Below, piece by piece: positions 10,483 through 19,579 of a DNA stretch of 64,000 bases. The notes under the pieces were generated by a model that saw only the letters and a list, made by a program, of their open reading frames with translations, did not search any database and had not been told where the DNA came from. A program made the position numbers and the translations under genes. The stretch lies in NCBI GenBank assembly GCA_023014485.1, contig JAJOZX010001567.1, positions 495,001 to 559,000 of the forward strand. Direction: 5' to 3'. This DNA comes from Bathynomus jamesi. Its lineage: Eukaryota > Arthropoda > Malacostraca > Isopoda > Cirolanidae. Position 1 is the stretch's first letter. Every line of letters starts with the position of its first letter.

Positions 10483-10483
<1 letters not shown>
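9822..10483. mobile_element. 662-bp TIR element, GGGTGGCCCTTA ends
   Basis: It starts GGGTGGCCCTTATTTTTC after TA and ends in the complement (AAGGGCCACCC) before TA. The inverted repeat extends inward about 150 bases (the left TTAAGATGGCCCCCAAAGGC is mirrored at 10330-10365). The interior includes GC-richer material (10080-10130) and no coding frame. It is probably a non-autonomous DNA transposon of TA target; the superfamily is not identified. Confidence 0.75.
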
Positions 10484-10491
<8 letters not shown>

Positions 10492-10526
<35 letters not shown>

Positions 10527-10556
10527 TATATATATATATATATAGTATATACACAC
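10492..10556. repeat. (TA)n microsatellite
   Basis: Interrupted TA tract between two TIR elements. Confidence 0.85.
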
Positions 10557-10562
10557 AATATA

Positions 10563-11556
10563 TGACGCGTTCGGTGGAGAAGGGCGAACGCAACATTTTC
10601 GAATTATGCCACAAATGCAGTTAAAGTTTGTAAACTTTAAACCTTTGTATTTTTCCGGTTTATTGAAATGTATGAATTTGAACACATATTTGAGTAAAAT
10701 ATTGTTGTGTAATATGTCGATATAATAAAACGCCAAGAAATTTTACAATATTATTTATTGATAGCTTCTGATGTTAACTGGTGTAATCCATTATTTGGTC
10801 CTCTTCGTCGAATGTTGTATTACCTGCTTCAACTGTTTCGGTTTCTTCCAGTTCCTTTAACAATCTTGTATAATAGTTCACTGCAGTTGCAGGCATTAGG
10901 TCTGATAATTCTTTGAGATCTTTTATTTTTTCCTTAGTAATTGGTAGCAACTGGGAATACTTTGGTTGCAGTGTCTGCTGGGCTAGATTGAATAAACTGA
11001 CACTGTAGGATTTTTTCCCTTTCTGCAGTCTGACGGGATGGCTATTATCTGGGGTTGTGCGGTATGCAGTAGATATTACGTAGCCTTCTTTGTGTTGAAA
11101 GTCAAATATTAACTTTCTTGCATCTGTAAATTTAGTAGTTGTTGATTTCCTAATGACAATGCACGTTTTTAGGACGTCAAATCGAGAAAATCAGCCTGTT
11201 TCATTTCTACAACTAGAAGCGCTGCGAAACGGCTGTAGTTATGGCCGTAACATAATCTTTTTTGGTGTAAATAATATTGCTGTAATTATTTTTTATATTT
11301 TGTTCAATTTGGCCAAATTGAGCATCACAAGGCATTGTCGAGTGACCAGAAAGTAGATAGATGTGTTCAATGTGAAGCAATGATGCGGAGTGAATTTCTC
11401 TGAGATACATTAAAACCTAAATTTTACCGTGAAAGAGTGCAGACTAACATCTAATTTTTTGCATAGGTAAAGCAAAGGTTTTAAAGGATAATTATACGAC
11501 AAAAAACTCATTTTTCGAATTTTGTGGCGTTCGCCCCTTCTCCACCGAACGCGTCA
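10563..11556 (-). mobile_element. 994-bp TIR element with a transposon-protein remnant
   Basis: TIRs of about 41 bases start TGACGCGTTCGGTGGAGAAG at the left and appear inverted at the right with one extra G. Both sides are flanked by TATA. The interior carries the 3' part of a coding sequence on the minus strand (see 10774). The element therefore derives from a larger autonomous one by loss of the 5' coding part. The TIR does not match a superfamily I know. Confidence 0.8.
10774..11410 (-). pseudogene. C-terminal part of an uncharacterised transposon protein
   Basis: Two adjoining minus-strand frames read as one protein end. The upstream frame (11410-11213) has HIYLLSGHSTMPCDAQFGQI followed by EQNIKN and YTKKDYVTAI. 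After a frameshift and stops near 11170-11210, the rest runs open to TAA at 10774: IVIRKSTTTKFTDARKL, FDFQHKEGYVISTAYRT, QLLPITKEKIKDLKELSDLM, NYYTRLLKEL. The SGHS-x-x-PCD-x-x-FG-x-I-E block and the closing K-x-x-DL...Y/FY pattern are familiar from many arthropod and cnidarian transposon-like proteins, possibly those annotated with DUF7869. That name is from memory and unverified. It lies inside TIRs, so it was carried by the element. Confidence 0.6.
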
Positions 11557-11659
11557 TATATGGTTGTTTACATTTCCAAACTGCCTAACTTTAGAACAGT
11601 TCCACATTATGACCATCATTCGACGCTGCAGTGCGTATTCACCGCTCGAACCCCATTAG

Positions 11660-12082
11660 AACATTAGCAAGATTTTCTTGAGAAATCCAAGGGCGTTAGG
11701 TCAGGAGATTGAGCCGCCCAGGACCTGTTACCTCCACGTCCGATCCACCGATTTGGAAATCGTTCATTTAGGTACTCCCGAACAATGTTTGCATAATGAC
11801 AAGGTGCCCCATCTTGTTGAAAGACGACGGTGTTTAAAATGTCATCTGAATGAAGCTGGGACATTTACGTGCTCGTATCGTAAAGCAGTTACAAAAATAA
11901 CCCCTGTCATGCTCCAAAATGTGTTCCGCAATGCTGCTGACAGATTAGAACTCTGTAGAGATACTGATGGTGCTCATGTTGAATCATATGCTTAAGTATT
12001 CATTAAATGTATGCCTTCTATTATACTGTTAGTGAATTTTACCCTTTTTGCTACGTTTTCACTGAAATAGATAGGGACTTTA
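11660..12082. pseudogene. rearranged DD41D mariner transposase remnant
   Basis: The minus strand from 11864 to about 11672 encodes the catalytic end: VFQQDGAPCHYANIV, RFPNRWIGRGG and AQSPDLTPLDF, with 41 residues between the two Asp. From about 11870 the plus strand encodes the C-terminus of the same protein type (KAVTKITPVMLQNVFRNA, GAHVES), then an AAACACTCTGTA end before TATAA near 12090. The two parts face in opposite directions, so an inversion has rearranged the gene. A frameshift follows LDF. Confidence 0.75.
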
Positions 12083-12104
12083 TAAACACTCTGTATAAGT
12101 CAGG

Positions 12105-12321
12105 CGTCGGGGGGTACGAAAGGTGAACTCGCCACATTGGCGATTTTGCGATTGTTCCACGAATGAATAGTTCAACCCTTCCCCATCCAAAGACATCCAA
12201 AGTATTAGCGTTGTTTAAAATTAAAAAAGAAAGTTAACAGGAGCTCTGGTGGTGGTGCTCGAGGATGAGTCTGTTGACGATGGATGCCAGCTTGTGACAT
12301 GCCAGCGTGTGATGCCAGCAA

Positions 12322-12350
<29 letters not shown>
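12105..12350 (+). other. possible retroposon ending in poly(A)
   Basis: Unique GC-richer sequence ends in AATAAA merging into about 34 A residues (12321-12350). That looks like the 3' end of a retroposed transcript. No coding frame or tRNA box is recognised. A (T)21 run follows at 12420-12440, and 12440-12960 holds no recognised gene. Confidence 0.4.
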
Positions 12351-12352
<2 letters not shown>

Positions 12353-12976
12353 AGACTAACACGAATGTAGATGTAGCTTGTAGCGTAAACTAACCCACTT
12401 TTTGTTTAACTTTACCTACTTTTTTTTTTTTTTTTTTTTCTTTCTTATCTCCTTACTTGCATGTCTGTAACTCTTTCCTTGCATGTTTGTAGTTTGCATG
12501 GTATGACAGTGAGTTAAGACTGTGTTTGCATGGTTTGTAAGCGTTCTTATTTTACTTCTTTTCATTTTTTACCCCTCTCCTATATTCTCCGACTATTTTT
12601 CTGACTTGTCGGCAGTGGCCGGCGGATGATGATGGTGAGACTTTTTCCCTCTTTTTCTGAATGAATGTTAACCCACGAATGATAGGTGTTGCTCCTTACT
12701 TAACCCCTTATTCTCCTCTCTTCTCTTAACCCCCTACTCTTTCCTTTCTCTCGGGCTAGCCTTAGAGTGGATCTTAGGGTCTTTGTTAGCCTTAGCTTCT
12801 GTAGATCTGTAGATCTGAACTTGGTATAGCCAAATCCCCCCTTGTACTCTCAAAATATAGTTATTTTCAATGCGTATGTTTGCGCTGTGTACCCCTCGTT
12901 CACAAAAGTCACAAAATTTAAACGCGTCTATTTCAAAATTGGTTTGGCGAGTTCTCCCCTCGTACTCGCGACGTCT

Positions 12977-12977
<1 letters not shown>

Positions 12978-13011
<34 letters not shown>
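12978..13011. repeat. (TA)n microsatellite
   Basis: Pure TA run that abuts foldback copy B. Confidence 0.9.
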
Positions 13012-13016
<5 letters not shown>

Positions 13017-13197
13017 AATTTCACAATTAAACACGTAAAATGATGAATGATACAAACCCACAAGGAAAAAGAAAAATTTTAAAATTATTCCAAGGCCTTT
13101 CGCGTATTCAGAAGTACACCTCGTCATTCCCTGACGAGGTGTACTTCTGAATACACGAAAGAGCTTGGAATAATTTTTGTTTTTCCTTGTGGGTTTT

Positions 13198-13204
<7 letters not shown>
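13012..13204. mobile_element. foldback element, copy B
   Basis: Same family as 9165. The one-sided segment GATGAATTTCACAATTAAAC comes first, then the arm ACAAACCCACAAGGAAAAAG, the centre TCATTCCCTGACGAGG, and the complementary arm ending in TGTGGGTTTTCATCATATA. It sits in (TA)n on both sides. Confidence 0.8.
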
Positions 13205-13238
<34 letters not shown>

Positions 13239-13753
13239 TATATATATATAAATTCTGAAATATTGTAAAAAATATTGAAGGTATTTTTCAATAACTTTTC
13301 TTTAATATATTCTCAATTTTCAACATGCATTTCCTAAAACAGAAATGATTTTCGTAAGAGAACAGAACAGCGCGAGTGATATAAATTTTTATTGCTCGTG
13401 CGAACACGACTATGTCTATTCTATACGAAAACTCCGATTTGATTTTATTTTCACTGCGTATATAAAGGTTATTGCCTTTAGTTGCTCAAATATTAACACA
13501 AATCTTGCATAATATAATTTCGGATCTTAAAAGTGTTTCGGCGCAGTGTAAATGTATATTGAAAAATAGAATTCACGCTATTTTGAGAAATGATATTTGA
13601 GACTCAAGTTCTCACATCCCTTTTCATAACTGACGAAAAAAAAAAATCATAAATTTTTTATTGGAAATAAGTTCGTATATAAAAATAGTGAATTTAATGC
13701 ATTTTATTCTTGTAAAATTTATTATCAGACGTTAAATTCAACAATAATTTCAG
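13205..13753. other. AT-rich, no gene seen
   Basis: Starts with an interrupted (TA)n tract (13203-13250). The rest shows no repeat, RNA gene or coding frame that I can support. Confidence 0.5.
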
Positions 13754-13831
13754 GGGTCCTCAATAAAGAACTGATCATTCTGGATTGCGTGTAACTTAGA
13801 AAATGATCAATTCTTTTTTGAAGACCTTGTA
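13754..13831. mobile_element. about 78-bp hairpin MITE, copy 1
   Basis: Left end GGGTCCTCAATAAAGAACTG then ATCATTCTGG; right end AAAATGATCAATTCTTTTTTG then AAGACC, the approximate complement. The CTTCAAGAACGAACTGATCA arm recurs at 45934-46011. It is non-coding. Confidence 0.55.
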
Positions 13832-13901
13832 CATTAAATTTAATATTTAAATACGTATAGAAATGATCACAGTATAGAATATAGAATTAATTGACTGGAT
13901 T

Positions 13902-13941
13902 ATTATTATTATTATTATTATTATTATCATTATTATTATTT
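13902..13941. repeat. (ATT)n microsatellite
   Basis: About 12 ATT units with one ATC break. Confidence 0.85.
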
Positions 13942-14276
13942 CGTGATCTTTAAAAACCTTTAATCTTCATTACAAAATTGAATATTAAATATTTTATTAG
14001 CTTTTGATTAGGTTCCAATTAGTTTCATACCTCCAAGCTTCCGATAATGATAATAATTAATTAATAATGATAATAACACTGGTCGACAAAATCGAACTTT
14101 TTCCTCTCATCAAAGATGTATACACACTTTTCTAGACCAGTTTTTTACCTGATTCCAAATCTGTTTTCGGTTTTACTCTAGCACATCCACTTATCGAAAT
14201 ATGACTGATATTAAATTCAGCACTATTTATCGTAATAAAAGTACAACTTTATTCATAAAAAGAAATGTACACCAAT

Positions 14277-15964
14277 CTAAAAACGTTGCGAGTACGATTT
14301 TCTTTTGTAAACCTTGTCCAGATCGTCGCGGTACAACATCCAGCAGTAGTCTGCCAGCATACTTTCGTTCCAGAAACCTTGGTAGCGATTTTCCATTGAC
14401 TGGATGTTTTGATGGAAGCATTCCCCCTGTTCGTCACTCACCGCGCCAAGATTTCGGGAAAGAAATCTAGATGCGAATGTAAAAAGTGTATTTTCAAGGA
14501 CATGCGGCAGCCCCTTTCTTGATATCCATGGAGCAGTTTCTGAACTCCATCTTTGTATGCGGGAGACTTGTGGTTACCCAAGAAGTTTCCACAAATCTAT
14601 TTGAAAGCCTGCCATGCTTTTAATTCTTAGGCATTGAGGCTTTCTTCAAAGCCTTCATCCTGCAGAACCTCCCTGATGTGGGGCCCCACAAAGATTCCCT
14701 TCTTCAATTTCGCGGCATTGATGTTTGCAAATTTCTCAACAAGGTTCGAAACTCCTTCGAATTCGTCTTACGCATCGCTTTCACAAAATTTTTCATTAAG
14801 CCGAGCTTAATGTGGAGAGGTGGCAGGAAAATCTTCTTTGGATCAACTAAAGGAACACACTGGACACTCCCCGTTCCTGGCTCGTATGTGCAGTTTTGAT
14901 GCCAGTCACGTCTGATGTAATGATCCGCGGTAGCACGGCTGTCCCATAAGCGTAGGAAACAACAGTATTTCGTGAACCCTCCTTACATGCCCATTAATAT
15001 ACCAATGACTTTCAGATCACCACAGATATTCCATTGATGAGTGCTGTATTGGATTACTTCGAGTAGTATATTCATGTTATCGTACGTCTCCTTTAGATGA
15101 ACGGAGTGGGCAATCGGGATGGACGGCTTTAAGTTCCCGTTATGTAGGAGAACCGCTTTCAAGCTTCACTGTGAAGAATCAATAAAGGGGCGCCACTCAG
15201 ATGGTGTGTGTACCTGTGACAAGTTCTCGAAAAGTCCACTGATATCATGGCAACAGCAGAGCGGACCGTCTACTGTAAAGAATGTCGCCAAATCATGGTT
15301 TCATTTTCGATAGTGACACACCCGGACGTTCTTCTCAAGTAAGCGTTTCTGCTTGAGTCTCGAGAAGAGAAGCTCTGATTTCTCTTTGGAGAGGACTAGG
15401 TCTCTAATGAGGTCATTCAACTCGTTTTGGGTAAGCCTCGCCGGCTCCGATTGTTCTTCGTCAGGTATGTAGTCAAGATTGGCCGAAGGTTCCGCATCTC
15501 CGCCAATCGCACCTTCGTCGGATTCCCTTTCGTTTTCTAAAGAATCGAGTCCATGCTGTGGAGGTACCGGAATCGGCATCGTGTCATCGTGAGGGATCGG
15601 TCTGATCGCGGAGTCTACGTTCGGATAAACGATGTTATGCTTGTTCTTCACGGAGAATACAGTTATGTTAACATTGCAAAAGTAACAATCGCTCTGATGG
15701 TCTCTCGGCTCCCTCCATATCATGGGTATAGCGAATGGCATCGACTTTTTCTTTTGGTTCAACCAGTCACGTAATCCATTCGAACAAGCGGTACAGATAA
15801 CATGTGGCGCCCACGCCTTATCTTGGTCGCCTAGTGGACAGCCGAAGTATAACCGGTCAAGTTTTCCGAAGATCCATCGTGATTGTACACCGTTGTGATT
15901 TAGTCGCAAACGAGCCGAACACGTGAGAGAAATTGTCGGGGTGATTTTCACACTTTCGAGGCAT
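14277..15964 (-). pseudogene. transposon-encoded uncharacterised protein, broken
   Basis: The minus-strand gene starts at ATG 15964 with MPRKCENHPDNFSHVFG. The preceding TTTTATTTTTTAG looks like a splice acceptor. A frameshift near 15880 leads into GCPLGDQDKAWAPHV, SMPFAIPMIWREPRDH and DCYFC, NKHNIVYPNV, IPHDDTMPIPVPP, an acidic stretch and ELNDLIRDLVLSKEKSELL. A stop follows after VCHYRK (15301). The remainder continues with EWRPFIDSS (likely first catalytic Asp), a stop, LKAVLLHNGN, PSIPIAH, WNICGDLKVIGILMG (likely second Asp), a stop, and GGFTKYCCFLRLWDSR. Then come FLPPLHIKLGLMKNFVKA and SMLADYCWMLYRDDLDKVYK to TAG at 14277. The architecture is common in arthropod genomes as unnamed multicopy proteins. 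The RNase H-like reading is my inference. At least one frameshift and three stops make it non-functional. Confidence 0.72.
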
Positions 15965-16015
15965 GATGATCGATGAGTGGGTTGATGTATATCACCTAAA
16001 AAATAAAATGTGTAA

Positions 16016-16264
16016 GTGGGCGACACAAAACAAAAAACACAACACACAACTAGACATGTGACTGCTACGCCAAAGAATAAAAGGGTGTACATGTGCAACG
16101 TTTGCAAATTTGTGGCCAGCAGCTGCTCTCACCTAAAATACCACAAGACAACCTGCGGAAAGCCTAAGTTGAAACGACAAAATGCCATAAATGAGGGTAC
16201 AGAAACGGTAAAGCAAAAACCTACATCTAAGCTGCAACGACAAAATACTCCGTTACATGTATAA
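16016..16264 (+). CDS. small zinc-finger-like open frame
   Basis: An 82-codon frame with the pattern C-x2-C-x12-H-x3-C inside YMCNVCKFVASSCSHLKYH, followed by lysine-rich sequence. This resembles a C2H2/C2HC finger. It is divergent from the main gene of the element, whose start is only 50 bases away. It could be an accessory protein or exon of the element, or chance. No splice or promoter evidence decides. Confidence 0.3.
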   Translation: MGDTKQKTQHTTRHVTATPKNKRVYMCNVCKFVASSCSHLKYHKTTCGKPKLKRQNAINEGTETVKQKPTSKLQRQNTPLHV

Positions 16265-16450
16265 AGGACGTATATTATATACTGTATATATAGTATTATA
16301 TATTATATTATATATAGTTATATGCATATTATATATTATTATATTATATAAAGGACGCATATTATATATTGTATATATATATAGTATTATAGATTATATT
16401 ATATATAGTTATATGCATATTATATATATTATATATAGTATTATATTATA
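16262..16450. repeat. AT-rich tandem duplication, about 90-bp unit
   Basis: AAAGGACGTATATTATATAC to TATATGCATATTATA is repeated once with small changes (second unit from about 16347, AAAGGACGCATATTATATAT). It lies between the zinc-finger-like frame and the nested mariner derivative. Confidence 0.75.
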
Positions 16451-16454
16451 TATA

Positions 16455-17014
16455 CAGGGTGACCCGTTTAGGGATGGAAAATAAAATTGATGTGAAATGG
16501 AAACAGTAACATTGTATAATTTAATATTTGGCAAACAATGCCCACAAAGATAGTAGATTGTGATAAACCTAATTAGTCTTCAACATGACCCTCCTTCTGG
16601 ACACGACAGAGGTCATAACGAGAGGCTAATTCTTACGACCACCTGCATATGGTTTAGTGATAGACCCCGTTTCTTCAAATGTGCGGTACCACTGCACTAT
16701 GGAGTCGTATTTAGGAGCTTTTCGAACACCATACACACGGCAAACTCACGCTGTACCGCTGTCACACTCTCAAACTTAGCAAACCAAAAGACACACTTCG
16801 CACGTTGTTGTGCATTCGCCGCCATCTTCGAAACTGACATATGTCTCATAAGTCTGACAGCAGATGGCGCTCGTACGTCTGGCAGCGGATGGCAGAACCT
16901 ATTACAAACTCCCACATTTTATGACCACACGTGCAACAGATGAGCGCTGTATCACTTCTCGGTAGATTCTCACAGCGCTTTTATTTTATCCATACCCAAA
17001 CGGATCACCCTGTA
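16455..17014 (-). mobile_element. deleted mariner-type element
   Basis: 560 bp between TA sites. TIR CAGGGTGACCCGTTTAGGGA at the left and its near complement (CCCAAACGGATCACCCTG) at the right. On the minus strand (about 16836-16566) lies the N-terminal helix-turn-helix start of a mariner transposase: NAQQRAKCVFWFAKFESV, TAVQREFAV, then a stop and further related codons. The catalytic domain is absent. It is nested in the CACTG element. Confidence 0.8.
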
Positions 17015-17154
17015 TATTATATTTATTATATATATATATTATGATCGGTCTCATCTCGAAAACTAGACGTGCTAGAGGAAAACCGAAAACAGATTTGGAA
17101 TCAGCGTCCCAACATAATTATATCTGATGAAAAATACTTGCTGGCCAGTGTAGG

Positions 17155-17375
17155 GTTGGGTTATTTAACCTCCTTCATAACATTTATTTAAGGTCATGTG
17201 ACTGAGGGAACCTCCAGCTTTACGTAGGATCCAAACCATTATTACGTTATGAAAGACACAGAACGGCACCTTCACGGCTAAAATCGGAAATCCCAGGCCG
17301 AGACTCAAACCCAGGGACTTCAGAATAACAGTCTGGCGTTCTAACATAAGGCCACAATGACAAGCTGCAAATTCA
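17155..17375 (-). mobile_element. SINE with tRNA-like head
   Basis: Read on the minus strand, it starts with a tRNA-like head (GGCCTTATGTTAGAACGCCA as A-box region, GGGTTTGAGTCTCGG as B box). It ends in a tail TGGTTTGGATCCTACGTAAA to CATGACCTTAAATAAATG and GAAGGAGGTTAAA. This tail is the same as that of the 5S-headed SINE at 29853. The tail alone defines the family; the heads differ. Confidence 0.7.
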
Positions 17376-17401
17376 ACATTCATTATAAGTACAGTACAAC
17401 C

Positions 17402-17404
<3 letters not shown>

Positions 17405-17482
<78 letters not shown>
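17405..17482. repeat. (CA)n(TA)n compound microsatellite
   Basis: About 21 CA units then about 16 TA units. The next 520 bases hold a G-rich run (17533-17554) and a short AAT run (17574-17590), and no gene. Confidence 0.9.
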
Positions 17483-17483
<1 letters not shown>

Positions 17484-18009
17484 TAAGTGAGTAACACCGT
17501 TTCCCTATCAGCGAAGTGAAAACACTGAGGTCGGGGGGGAGGGGGGGAGGGGGGTCAACTCCCGTTGATGCTGATAATAATAATAATAAAATAGGAGTTA
17601 GACCATCGGGCAGTATTAATTGGCCTGAGCGGTGCTGCGCCAGGTTCTGTCTCTCCTCACCTCATTATTATTCGTTATGCATAATTATTTCTATTTTCAA
17701 TCTGGTCACAAATGGAAGCTTTTAAGTTCAATGAGGTTTTTTTTTAACGTGAAATAACGATAAATGATCGAAGCTATTCTTCTGTTCTTTCGTCATTTAT
17801 GGAACAAATAATTAATGAAACGTAGCCCAAAAAATGAAACCTAACCCAAAGTTAGTGAAACTGTGATAAATAGCAAAAATATAAAAGTTTCCCAATAAAG
17901 TTTACAAAAACTTGTGTGTATATATATATACTGTATACTGTAAATTTATTGATATACTGTATATTAGTGCATTGGGTGTGCCTCAACATGTATATACTGT
18001 ATATACATA

Positions 18010-18190
18010 CAGGGCCTATCAGAGGGGGGGCTAGGAGGGCCATTTGGCCTGGGCCTCAAGCTTAAGGGAGCCTCAAATTTAGAAAGTTTCAGGTTTGAAA
18101 GTAATGTTTTGCAGTAAAAGTAATAATTGGGTTTAGCTATGGGCCTCAAAAGCTGGAAGTGGCCCGGGCCTCTCTGGAACTCTGAGGGGC

Positions 18191-18193
<3 letters not shown>
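18010..18193. mobile_element. possible TA-inserted MITE, CAGGGCC ends
   Basis: CAGGGCCTATCAGAGG at the left and CTCTGAGGGGCCTG at the right form a short imperfect TIR, each next to TA. The interior shows GGGCCTCAA-type segments in the same orientation (18048 and 18140). It is followed by (TA)n. Confidence 0.55.
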
Positions 18194-18256
<63 letters not shown>

Positions 18257-18318
18257 AATGTACTAGACTATAAAGCTGTCTACATTGTATTTCAGGATAT
18301 ATATATATATATATATAA
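18194..18318. repeat. (TA)n tracts
   Basis: A TA run of about 30 units (18194-18252) and another (18298-18318). From 18320 to 18560 nothing is recognised apart from a 38-base direct repeat (TAGTGTTAATTAAAACGAGA at 18432 and 18478). Confidence 0.85.
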
Positions 18319-18564
18319 TATGCTTCAGCTTTAATTTATGCTGTCATGCTGTCAGCTAAGCACCATATGGTCGGGTGCTATAAACCAAGAGCTGAGCATT
18401 TTATGTTTAAAATCATCAATTTTTTTTGAAATAGTGTTAATTAAAACGAGACTTTTTTAGTTTGTTTAAAAATGAAATAGTGTTAATTAAAACGAGACTT
18501 AAATTTTAGTTTCGCTGTATTTTCGTTGTTGTATATATATATATATGTATATAGCACACCAACC

Positions 18565-18765
18565 TGAATAACTTCAAGAACCAGCTGGACAGATTCTTGT
18601 GCAAAGTCCCTGACCAGCCATGCGTGGCTGGCTACGAGGGCAGGAGGCGCTCAGAGAGCAATTCCCTCCTTCACCAAGTCCCGCAAATGAGGCGGGATGC
18701 TGCAGAGGGGTCGACCGCAGGTCGATCCTGAACCGTCGTTCAAACTCAACAAAAGTAAGTAAGTA
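18565..18765 (+). mobile_element. LINE 3' end fragment with AAGT tail
   Basis: An open stretch encodes the end of a LINE polymerase: NNFKNQLDRFLCKVPDQP, VAGYEGRRRSESNSLLHQVP, MRRDAAEGSTAGRS, stop. A short 3' UTR and (AAGT)4 follow. It is severely 5'-truncated, as is usual for target-primed reverse transcription. Same tail as 4575-4690. Confidence 0.8.
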
Positions 18766-18826
18766 AACAAAAGTAATATATATATATATATATGCAATAA
18801 CTGCAATGACCGCGCAGTATATAATG

Positions 18827-19559
18827 ATAGAAACGACATAAGTATTAAGGAACGTTTCTGCACACGAGGAGGAGAGATAACGAAATAATGAAAATGAGGC
18901 AAACCGCCTGGGAATCGAACCCAGGGCCTTCCATTGCCGGTCGGACGCTCTACCATTATGCTACGGACCTCACTCATCACAAATCGAAATTCCCAAATAG
19001 GGCAGAAACCAATGCCCTCAGAGAGCACCCTCGCAAATCGTGAATATGCGCAAATAACTGCAATGACCGCGCAGTATATAAATGATAGAAACGACATAAG
19101 TATTAAGGAACGTTTTCTGCACACGAGGAGGAAGATAACGAAATAATGAAAAATGAGGCGAACCGCCTGGGAATCGAACCGGCAATTGGAAGGCCCTGGG
19201 TTCGATTCCCAGGCGGTTCGCCTCATTTTTCATTATTTCGTTATCTCTCCTCCTCGTGTGCAGAAACGTTCCTTAATACTTATGTCGTTTCTATTCATTT
19301 ATATACTGCGCGGTCATTGCAGTTATTTGCGCATATTCACGATTTGCGAGGGTGCTCTCTGAGGGCATTGGTTTCTGCCCTATTTGGGAGAATTTCGATT
19401 TGTGATTGAGTGAGGTCCGTAGCATAATGGTAGAGCGTCCGACCGGCAATTGGAAGGCCCTGGGTTCGATTCCCAGGCGGTTCGCCTCATTTTCATTATT
19501 TCGTTATCTCTCCTCCTCGTGTGCAGAAACGTTCCTTAATACTTATGTCGTTTCTATCA
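18827..19559. repeat. 730-bp palindrome with tRNA-like cores
   Basis: The left half is almost perfectly complementary to the right half, with the turn near 19180-19199. Each half has the order tRNA-like core, T-run, TCCTCCTCGTGTGCAGAAAC, TAAGTATTAAGG complement, and the segment GATTTGCGAGGGTGCTCTCT. Cores lie at 18902-18969 (minus), at the centre 19155-19225 (partial, both arms) and at 19413-19485 (plus). It looks like a head-to-head duplication of a tRNA-derived repeat. A shorter relative is at 53481. Confidence 0.85.
19413..19485 (+). other. tRNA-like core (not a functional tRNA)
   Basis: A box region TAGCATAATGGTAGAGC, anticodon stem TCCGA/TTGGA with loop CCGGCAA, T arm CTGGGTTCGATTCCCAG. 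The acceptor arms do not pair and position 33 is C instead of T, so it should not fold as a working tRNA. A T-rich stretch (TCATTTTCATT; TTTTT in the central copy) follows like a polymerase III terminator. The mirror copy is at 18902-18969. Confidence 0.6.
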
Positions 19560-19579
19560 TATATATATATATATAATAC

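Larger units (their letters stand above)
14077..17150 (-). mobile_element. 3.07-kb CACTG-ended DNA transposon, degraded
   Basis: Left end CACTGGTCGACAAAATCG; the right end read inward is CACTGGCCAGCAAG. Inside both ends is a conserved inverted block, TTCCAAATCTGTTTTCGGTT followed by CTCTAGCAC (14154-14192 and 17066-17104). The CACTG tips and a protein with RNase H-like Asp motifs suggest a CACTA/EnSpm-like element. I could not resolve the expected 2-3-bp TSD (TAA left, TAG right). It contains a broken minus-strand gene, a small plus-strand zinc-finger-like frame, a tandem AT-rich duplication and a nested mariner derivative (16455-17014). Confidence 0.65.

Noticed and set aside
19413..19485. 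Functional tRNA gene
   Set aside because: Acceptor arms do not pair, C at position 33, and the copy is part of a palindrome; called tRNA-like only. The same applies to 53551-53626.
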